This document shows positions 33,863 to 39,730 of a DNA stretch of 39,730 nucleotides, piece after piece. The notes beneath the pieces were generated by a model. That model was not told the origin of the DNA. It worked only from the letters and a program-made list of their open reading frames with translations, and did not search any database. Where the stretch lies: assembly GCA_035551935.1 (NCBI GenBank), contig DASZMJ010000355.1, positions 1 through 39,730 on the forward strand, written 5' to 3'. The DNA is from DASZMJ01 sp035551935 (GTDB lineage: Bacteria > Planctomycetota > Planctomycetia > Isosphaerales > Isosphaeraceae). Made by a program: the position numbers and the translations under genes. Positions within the stretch are counted from its first letter, which is position 1, and every line of letters begins with the position of its first letter.

Positions 33863-34489
33863 ATGGTCAAGGTCGACCGTCGCGTCTGGGCCCGGCGAGG
33901 GCTGTGGGTGGTCCTGGCCCTCGGGCTCGGCGCGCTCGCCTGGCACCACGGGCACGACTACCTGTTTCCCGAGAAGCTCGTCGAGGTCGTCCCCGGCAAG
34001 GTCTACCGGGGAGCCTGGCAGCACGACTGGCCGATGCGGCAGATCGTCCGCGACCACAAGATCAAGACGATCATCGCCCTGGCGCATCCCCCTGGCGACC
34101 CGATGGCCGTCCGCGAGGAGGCCTTGGCGAAGGAGATGGGCGTCCGCTGGCTGCACCTGCCGATCGTCGAGGAGGTCATCGACGGCCACGAGACGACCGT
34201 CGCCGACGCGATCGATCGCGCTGCCGCCGCCGTGGCCGACCCGGCCAACCAGCCGGTCTATTTCCACTGCCACCACGGCGTCAACCGCGCGGCGCTGGTC
34301 CAGATGGCCTTCCGGATGCGGTATTGCGGCTGGTCGCTCGACCAGGCGCTCGACGAGATCCGCCGCACGACCGGCCTGATCGAGGTCAAGCACGGCCGCG
34401 GCGTCGACTACCGCTCGATGGGCGACTTCTACCGCGACCGCATCCTCTCCCGCCGCACGACCGCCGCGAGCGAGGCCGTCCGGCGTTGA
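33863..34489 (+). CDS. Membrane-anchored dual-specificity phosphatase-like protein (second paralogue)
   Basis: 208 residues. A hydrophobic N-terminal segment (GLWVVLALGLGALAW, 13-27) is followed by KVYRGAWQHDWPMRQIVRDH, IKTIIALAHPPGD and the CX5R loop HCHHGVNRAAL with C136 and R142. It is colinear with the gene upstream across its whole length, including DPANQPVYFHCHHG, so the pair comes from tandem duplication. Differences cluster after residue 100 (EEVIDGHETTVADA in place of DDPKLARGKDLNDL), near the acid loop, which may reflect different substrates. Enzyme activity outside or at the membrane is inferred. Confidence 0.87.
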   Translation: MVKVDRRVWARRGLWVVLALGLGALAWHHGHDYLFPEKLVEVVPGKVYRGAWQHDWPMRQIVRDHKIKTIIALAHPPGDPMAVREEALAKEMGVRWLHLPIVEEVIDGHETTVADAIDRAAAAVADPANQPVYFHCHHGVNRAALVQMAFRMRYCGWSLDQALDEIRRTTGLIEVKHGRGVDYRSMGDFYRDRILSRRTTAASEAVRR

Positions 34490-34517
34490 GGCAGGCCCCG
34501 GGTCTTCGGCCCGGTCC

Positions 34518-34545
34518 TTGATTTGCAACGGGGTCGATCTAAAAT
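34518..34545 (+). promoter_or_regulatory. Predicted promoter of the acetyltransferase gene
   Basis: TTGATT (34518-34523), 16-base spacer, TAAAAT (34540-34545). The -10 matches the consensus at 5 of 6 positions and is an AT-rich island between GC-rich genes. Transcription would begin near 34552, just before the first possible ATG (34573). Confidence 0.5.
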
Positions 34546-34653
34546 GGACCCATCGCCCGGGGCGGCGCCGCGATGCGTCCGGGGTGCGGGCGAAGGACCC
34601 GTTGGATTGGCAAGAACGCCCGGCGAATCGGCCGGGGTTTGGGGGCCCCTCGA

Positions 34654-35157
34654 TTGAAGATCCGTCCCGCCCGCGTCGGCGACGTGCCGGCCATCTGCGA
34701 CCTGATCCGCACCTTCGCCGACCGGAAGCTGATGATCCGCCGGTCGCTCGGCGAGCTCTACGAGTCGATCCGCGAGTTCGTCGTGGCCGAGGACGATGAC
34801 GGCTCGGTCATCGGCTGCGCCGCGTTGCACGTCTTCTGGGACGACCTCGCGGAGTTGAAGTGCCTGGCGGTCTCGGAGCGGGCCCACGGGCGGGGGATCG
34901 GGCGGAAATTGGTCGAGGCGTGCTGGGACCAGGCGCACGCGCTGGAGATCCAGACGGTCTTCACCCTGACGTACGTGGCCGACTTCTTCGAGAAGTGCGG
35001 CTACCACCGGATCGACAAGGCGGACCTGCCGCACAAGATCTGGAACGAGTGCGTGCGCTGCCCGCTCTTCCCGAGCTGCCACGAGGTGGCGTTGATCCGG
35101 TCGGTCGACCCGTCGTGGTCGGCGAGCCGGCCCGCCCTGGAGACGGCGACGGCCTGA
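34654..35157 (+). CDS. GNAT N-acetyltransferase, ArgA-type
   Basis: 167 residues from a TTG at 34654. An ATG at 34573 would add 27 Arg/Gly-rich residues that look unlike the family, so I prefer the TTG; neither has a strong ribosome binding site. The fold is GNAT: RPARVGDVPAICDLIRTFAD, a central GCAALHVFWDDLAELKCLAV and the acetyl-CoA loop RAHGRGIGRKLVEACW. The C-terminus FFEKCGYHRIDKADLPHKIW followed by NECVRCPLFPSC is the mark of short N-acetylglutamate synthase-like enzymes, and the Cys cluster (CVRC, then C after five residues) is conserved there. A role in arginine biosynthesis is possible (family knowledge), but no other arg gene is nearby. Confidence 0.85.
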   Translation: MKIRPARVGDVPAICDLIRTFADRKLMIRRSLGELYESIREFVVAEDDDGSVIGCAALHVFWDDLAELKCLAVSERAHGRGIGRKLVEACWDQAHALEIQTVFTLTYVADFFEKCGYHRIDKADLPHKIWNECVRCPLFPSCHEVALIRSVDPSWSASRPALETATA

Positions 35158-35177
35158 CGGCCGGGCCGGGGTCGCCG

Positions 35178-36887
35178 ATGCCCTCGACCGCGACCGCGCC
35201 CTCGGGCCGAAATCCTTGGGTCGCGAGGCTCGGCGGCCTCGCGGTCGCCGCGGCGACCCTGGCCCTGATGATCGCCACCGAGCCGGCGCTGGCGATCGTC
35301 TGGGACGAGGGCTACACGCTCGGCCGCGAGGCGCGCGTGCGGGCCTGGATCGAGGCGTTGCGCGACCCGCCCGGCTTCGCGCGCCGATGGTCGCCGCCGA
35401 CGTTGGAGCTCGTCCAGCGCGACGACCGCGTACCATCGCCGAAGCGTGAGCGGCTCGCGACCCGGGCCGGGTTGCTCGCGGCCGACGTGCTCGCCTGGTT
35501 CTGGCCCTTCGCCCGCGAGGAGCCGCACGGCCACCCGCCGTTCTACGCGATCGTCGGCCTCGTCGGCGACCTGCTCGCACCGTCCTGGGACACGTTGCCG
35601 CGTGCCCGACTCGGCACGATGATCGCCTTCAGCGTCGCCGCCGGCGCGATCTTCGCCGCCTGGGCCCGACGGCGCGGCCCCTGGGCCGGCGGCCTCGCGG
35701 CGGGGGCGTGGGCCTTGCAGCCGAGGCTCTTCGCCGAGGGGCATTACGCGACCTACGACGCCCTCCTCGCCAGCCTCTGGGTCGTCGCCACGATCACCTT
35801 CGCCCGTGCCGTCGATCCGGGCGCGGGGAAGACGCCCGACCGGCTCCGTTGGCCGTCGGCGATCCTGCTCGGAATCCTAATCGGTTGGGCGGCCGACACC
35901 AAGTTGACGGGCTGGCTCCTGCCGATCCCCTTGCTGGCCTGGACGGCCCTGGCCCGCGACCGGAGGGGGCTCTTGACGTTGTTGGTCGCGGCGCCCGTCG
36001 CCATCCTCACCCTCTACGCCTTCAACCCCGCCTTCTGGCCCGACCCGGTCGGCGGGGTCGAGCGGTTCCTGCGGTCGAACCTCGGCCGGGCGAACACGCG
36101 ACCGATCCCGATCCTCTTCCTCGGCGAGGTCATCGAGACGCCGACCGAGTCGCTCCCCTGGTACAATACGCTGGCCTGGACCGTCTTCGTCACGCCCGTC
36201 GGGTTCCTGGCACTCGCGATCGTCGGGGCCTTGATGTCGTGCCGGCACCTTCGAAGAGAGCCGCTCGGCGCCTTGGCAACAGGAGGTTGGGCGTTCTTGC
36301 TCATCCTCCGGTCGTTGCCGCACACGCCGGGGCATGACGGCGTCCGGCAGTTCTTGCCGGCCTTCGGCTGCCTGGCGGTCGTGGCGGGCCTGGGGGCGGC
36401 GGGTGCGGTCGAGCGGCTTGGCCGCCGGGGGAAGGTTGTGGTCGTCGCGGCCTTGATCGAGGGGGCGGCGAGCGTCGCTTTGATAATGCCGGTGCCGCTC
36501 TCGTATTACAGCCCGGTCGTCGGCGGCCTCCCCGGCGCGGCGGCGTTGGGGATGGAGCCGACGTACTACTGGGACGCGCTCGACGCCGGGGCCCTCGACT
36601 GGCTGAACCGCAACACGCCGCCCGGCCAGACGGTCCGGTTCGCGACCTACCCGACCTCGTGGCTGGAGCTGCGGCGGGCGGGTCGCCTGCGGGCGGGGCT
36701 CTGGCGGATCGAGCCGGGGGAGATGGCATACTACGTCGTCCAGAACCGCCCCGGCGCCCTCGGCCCGATCGACCGCGCCCTGATCGCGCGGTCGGGTTCG
36801 AGGCACGTCCTCGCGTCGAAGTTCGGCGTGCCGCTGATCTGGGCGTTCCCGAGTTCGGAGTTCGAGGCGGTCGGGGGTGTGCGATGA
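35178..36887 (+). CDS. GT-C type membrane glycosyltransferase (first of a pair)
   Basis: 569 residues with about ten membrane segments. The first outer loop carries WDEGYTLGREARVRAW (D43-E44), the acidic pair expected of GT-C enzymes, followed by HGHPPFYAIVGLVGDLL. A later loop has LPHTPGHDGVRQFLPAFG, and near the end YYSPVVGGLPGAAALGME, both shared with the next gene. Donor and acceptor are unknown; a polyprenyl-linked sugar donor is the family norm. It begins 20 bases after the acetyltransferase stop and overlaps the next start by 4 bases (ATGA), so the GT pair is translationally coupled. Confidence 0.85.
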   Translation: MPSTATAPSGRNPWVARLGGLAVAAATLALMIATEPALAIVWDEGYTLGREARVRAWIEALRDPPGFARRWSPPTLELVQRDDRVPSPKRERLATRAGLLAADVLAWFWPFAREEPHGHPPFYAIVGLVGDLLAPSWDTLPRARLGTMIAFSVAAGAIFAAWARRRGPWAGGLAAGAWALQPRLFAEGHYATYDALLASLWVVATITFARAVDPGAGKTPDRLRWPSAILLGILIGWAADTKLTGWLLPIPLLAWTALARDRRGLLTLLVAAPVAILTLYAFNPAFWPDPVGGVERFLRSNLGRANTRPIPILFLGEVIETPTESLPWYNTLAWTVFVTPVGFLALAIVGALMSCRHLRREPLGALATGGWAFLLILRSLPHTPGHDGVRQFLPAFGCLAVVAGLGAAGAVERLGRRGKVVVVAALIEGAASVALIMPVPLSYYSPVVGGLPGAAALGMEPTYYWDALDAGALDWLNRNTPPGQTVRFATYPTSWLELRRAGRLRAGLWRIEPGEMAYYVVQNRPGALGPIDRALIARSGSRHVLASKFGVPLIWAFPSSEFEAVGGVR

Positions 36888-39301
36888 CCATGACCGGCCG
36901 ACGCTGGTGGCTGGCCTGCGCCGCGGTCTTCGTCGTCGCGCTGTCGGCCAGTGCCCCGACGGCGGGGGACCTGGGGATCACCTGGGACGAGCCGGTCTAT
37001 CGCGTCTGCCAGGTCTCCTCGTCGCAGTGGTGGGAGCGGCTGGCGCACGCCCGTTCCCGAGCCGACCTCGAGGCGATCGTCGAGCCCGACGCCCTGCTCT
37101 ATTACTGGCCCTACGGCCGGTTCGGGATCGACTTCCACCCGCCGCTGGCCGGGCAGTTGAACCTGCTCTCGTACACGATCCTTCACCCCTGGTTGAAGGA
37201 CATCCCCGCGCGGCGGATGGCGAACGTCGTCGAATTCTGCCTGACGGTGACGCTCCTCTTCGGGTTCCTGTCGCGGCGCTACGGGCCGTGGGTCGGCGGG
37301 GTTGCGGCGGCGTCGCTGTTCGCGATGCCCCGGCTCTACGGCCAGGCCCACCTTTTCGACACCGACACGCCGGGACTCCTCCTCTGGTCGGCCACGGCCG
37401 TCGCCTTCTGGAAGGGATTGAACAAGCCGGGCGCCCGAGCCGGGCGAGTCGCGGTCGGGGTGTTGCTCGGGCTCAGCTTCCTCGAGAAGGCGGCGGCGGT
37501 CGTGGTGCTCGTGCCGCTCGTGATCTGGCTCACCGCGACCCGACTGTCGCCCCGGGCGTTGTTGCGCCTCCGGCTCGCCGACGTCGTCGACGGATTGGCG
37601 ACCCTCGGGTCGATGCTCGTCCTCCTGGCCGTCGCATTCCTCGAAATCCGACGGCTCGCGTCCATCCTCCCGGCGCCGAACCGGACCAACCTCTTCCGCG
37701 AGCTGCCGCCGAGCGGCCTCTCCCCCCTGATTCTCCTCGTCCCATTGGCCGTCTGGCTCGCGCGGCGAGGGCTCGGTGTCTTGAAAAAACACCCGGTCTG
37801 GGGGGCCGAGCGGCCGGCGTTGGAGACGATCGCGGCGATCCTGGCGTTCGCGCCGGCGATCGGCTGGCTCGGCAACCCGCCGTGGTGGCGCGAGTCGTTG
37901 CCGAGGCTCGCCCACTACTACGCCCTCTGCGTCGCCCGTCGGGGCGTGTTGCCCGAGATCCAGATCCTCTACTTCGGCCGCATCTACAGCTACAGCCTCC
38001 CCTGGCATAACGCCTGGGCCCTCATCGCCATCACCGTCCCCGTCGGCATCCTCGCGGCATCGTTCATTGGACTCATTTACACATTTCGACAATTTCGACG
38101 CGATCGCCTGCCGCTCTATTTCCTCGTCCACCTCGTCACCCTGCCGGTCGTCCGCATGTTCGAGACGCCGGGGCACGACGGCGTCCGCCTGTTCCTGCCG
38201 ACGTTCTTCTTCCTCGCCGCCTACGCCGGCTGGGGGACGGCCTGGCTGGCCGACGGCCTCGCCCGAGCGGCGCGGCTCCGGCCGGTCGTGCCGAGGGCCG
38301 TGCTCTCCCTGCTCGTCGTCGTGCCGGCGTGCTGGGAGTTGATTCGCATCCACCCGTATGAACTCTCCTATTACAACGTCCTCGTCGGCGGCCCCGAGGG
38401 GGCGTGGAGGCGGCACGGCTGCGAGCTGACGTACTGGTACGACGCCTTCAACCCCGCGACGCTCGCCGAGATCAATGGCAAGTTGCCCCCCGTCGCGGCG
38501 ATCAACTTCGCCAATGGCGAGTCGGCGCCGATCGACCTCTTCCAGACGCTCCAGGAGATCGGCGCCCTCCGGGGCGACCTTCGGCAGATGCCGGCCGACT
38601 CGGACGAGATGAACCCGGCCCTCGACGATTACCCGTACAAGTGGCTCCTCACGAACGACGCGAAGGCCTCGGCGTTCACCCGGCTCCTGTTCGCGATGCG
38701 GCCGTGGTACGCGAGCCGGCCGGCGCAGCTCGGCGGCCTCCGGGTGGCGACGGTCGCCGAACCGGCCTCGATCGCCCGGGCGCGGGCGTTGCAATTGCTG
38801 CTCGATCGCGCCGCAACCGGCCCGAGCCCGCCGCAGCCTCGCGCCCCCCTGCCCGACGGGCTCCGTGCCGCGGCCCCCTGGCTCGGCCGCTTCTGGGGCG
38901 AGGGCGTGACGCAGGCCGCCCCGCTCGGCGTCAACGAGCCCCTCCTCGCCTGGGCCAGGAACGATCCCGAAGGGCTCCGCGCCGCGGCGCAGCTCGTCGC
39001 CGAGGGGAAGCCGCTCGACGACCACCCCGACGCGCGGCGACTTCGCGACGAGCTGGCCTATCACGAGGGCCGATCGTCGCGGAACGTCCGCCCTTCCGAA
39101 TTCTTGCTCCGGGTGCGACCCCATGCGCTCGTCGAGGCCGTCGACATCCTGATCGCCCGCCCCGAGGCGGTGCGGACGGTCCTGACGCGCTACTCGTACA
39201 CCGACTCGGCGACGATCGGCGGCTTCCTCGACGACCCCGCGCCGACCGCCGCGACGGCCAGGACCAGCGCGAAGGCCGCCAGGGCCGCCCCCTCCCAGTA
39301 G
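36884..39301 (+). CDS. GT-C type membrane glycosyltransferase (second of a pair)
   Basis: 805 residues. N-terminal segment then WDEPVYRVCQVSSSQWWERL (D35-E36), GIDFHPPLAGQLNLLSY and DTDTPGLLLWSATAVAFWKG. TPGHDGVRLFLPTFFFLAAY and YYNVLVGGPEGAW align with the previous gene, so the two are distant paralogues. The last ~250 residues (from about LPPVAAINFANGESA) are soluble and unlike other known parts. The coding frame overlaps the convergent MFS gene by 112 bases, and the final ~37 residues (Ala/Thr/Ser-rich) look like read-through sequence. A further in-frame ATG lies six bases downstream of 36884. Confidence 0.85.
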   Translation: MTMTGRRWWLACAAVFVVALSASAPTAGDLGITWDEPVYRVCQVSSSQWWERLAHARSRADLEAIVEPDALLYYWPYGRFGIDFHPPLAGQLNLLSYTILHPWLKDIPARRMANVVEFCLTVTLLFGFLSRRYGPWVGGVAAASLFAMPRLYGQAHLFDTDTPGLLLWSATAVAFWKGLNKPGARAGRVAVGVLLGLSFLEKAAAVVVLVPLVIWLTATRLSPRALLRLRLADVVDGLATLGSMLVLLAVAFLEIRRLASILPAPNRTNLFRELPPSGLSPLILLVPLAVWLARRGLGVLKKHPVWGAERPALETIAAILAFAPAIGWLGNPPWWRESLPRLAHYYALCVARRGVLPEIQILYFGRIYSYSLPWHNAWALIAITVPVGILAASFIGLIYTFRQFRRDRLPLYFLVHLVTLPVVRMFETPGHDGVRLFLPTFFFLAAYAGWGTAWLADGLARAARLRPVVPRAVLSLLVVVPACWELIRIHPYELSYYNVLVGGPEGAWRRHGCELTYWYDAFNPATLAEINGKLPPVAAINFANGESAPIDLFQTLQEIGALRGDLRQMPADSDEMNPALDDYPYKWLLTNDAKASAFTRLLFAMRPWYASRPAQLGGLRVATVAEPASIARARALQLLLDRAATGPSPPQPRAPLPDGLRAAAPWLGRFWGEGVTQAAPLGVNEPLLAWARNDPEGLRAAAQLVAEGKPLDDHPDARRLRDELAYHEGRSSRNVRPSEFLLRVRPHALVEAVDILIARPEAVRTVLTRYSYTDSATIGGFLDDPAPTAATARTSAKAARAAPSQ

Positions 39302-39730
39302 GGGGCCGAGGGGCCGAGGCGGAGGAGTCGGTTCGCGACGAGATAGTTCGTCATCCGCGCGAGCGTCTGCGCCGACGACAACACGCCGAAGATGGCCCCC
39401 TGCTCGCTCGCCGGGGTCCTCCGGGAAAGCAGGCCCTGGACCGAGGGATTGCTGATCCCCTGCCCGACCCCGACGACGAACAGGGCCGCGACGAGCGCGC
39501 CCGAAGTCCCGACCAGCGCCATCCCCGCCAGGCCGGCGCCGAGCGTGGCGATCCCGACGACCAGCAGCCGCGCCTCGCCGAACCTCGGCACGAGCCGGCG
39601 GATCAGGCCCCCCTGCACCATCGCGCTGACGAGCCCCAGCGCCGCGAACGCATATGCCGCGTCGCTGGCGTTCCAGCCGAACCGCTCCTGGAGGTACAGG
39701 CTGAACGTCCCCTCCAGCGCGGCGAACGCC
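39190..39730 (-). CDS. MFS transporter, C-terminal part (cut by the window edge)
   Basis: 179 codons are visible and the frame stays open to the window edge, so the 5' part lies outside. The hydrophobic segments (LLVVGIATLGAGLAGMALVG; ALVAALFVVGVGQGISNPSV; AALAAFALVLAVAAVGAG) and the loop LLSRRTPASEQGAIFGVLSS are typical of the second half of a TetA-like major facilitator drug/H+ antiporter. The visible N-terminal part, AALEGTFSLYLQERFGWNA, fits transmembrane segments 7-8. Its 3' end overlaps the convergent glycosyltransferase by 112 bases; the extreme C-terminus (RKPPIVAESVYE) is polar. Confidence 0.85.
   Translation of the reverse strand, partial: AFAALEGTFSLYLQERFGWNASDAAYAFAALGLVSAMVQGGLIRRLVPRFGEARLLVVGIATLGAGLAGMALVGTSGALVAALFVVGVGQGISNPSVQGLLSRRTPASEQGAIFGVLSSAQTLARMTNYLVANRLLRLGPSAPYWEGAALAAFALVLAVAAVGAGSSRKPPIVAESVYE

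Noticed and set aside
34573..34653. ATG at 34573 as the start of the acetyltransferase
   Set aside because: It adds 27 Arg/Gly-rich residues before the family's first conserved strand. It is not excluded, since the predicted promoter lies upstream of both.

Overview
This window looks like chromosomal DNA of a GC-rich planctomycete, probably of the Isosphaeraceae type (inference). The evidence is two DUF1501 plus PSCyt2/PSD1 (DUF1549/DUF1553) gene pairs, an N-terminal planctomycete 'LEDR' motif on a giant exported protein, a PEP-CTERM protein, secreted proteins with short Tat-like leaders, and a copy of the 'ARRANA..STGPRTPEGK..N..THG' family that is repeated in such genomes. There are no rRNA or tRNA genes, no complete insertion sequence and no CRISPR array.

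Layout. 1-6066: a planctomycete hypothetical protein, then a 1424-residue exported beta-propeller/subtilase-like protein, closed by a perfect 22-bp inverted repeat. 6067-13736 (minus strand): two exported DUF1501/PSCyt cassettes, the first followed by a small membrane protein, separated by a clear intrinsic terminator. 13957-17954 (minus strand): exported methionine sulfoxide reductase B, DUF892 ferritin-like protein, a Gfo/Idh/MocA oxidoreductase and a DUF2314 protein. 18174-19865: a zinc-ribbon membrane protein, divergent from the last. 19866-20863: about 1 kb without genes, filled with a degenerate interspersed repeat array. 20864-25770: a second, atypical Gfo/Idh/MocA protein, another 22-bp inverted repeat, a translationally coupled larB-nnrD pair and a GH15 glucoamylase-like enzyme. 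25720-31319 (minus strand): PEP-CTERM protein, methyltransferase, orphan histidine kinase, a HigBA-like toxin-antitoxin pair and a protein with a degenerate diadenylate cyclase domain. 31373-39730: a GT39-like glycosyltransferase, two tandem membrane-anchored dual-specificity phosphatase paralogues, a GNAT acetyltransferase, two coupled GT-C-like membrane proteins, and the C-terminal half of an MFS transporter cut by the window edge.

How the genes fit together. Most of the content is accessory planctomycete biology: exported proteins, envelope glycosylation and stress repair. The strongest operons are the DUF1549/DUF1501/small membrane protein set, larB-nnrD (stop and start share one base), toxin-antitoxin (4-base overlap) and the last two GT-C genes (4-base overlap). 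The most unusual item is the non-coding repeat array at 20083-20680. Its core words recur with fixed spacing in its first half, it carries G-run tails, it contains one arm of the inverted repeat seen at 5982-6060, and its core word also occurs inside the first gene of the window.
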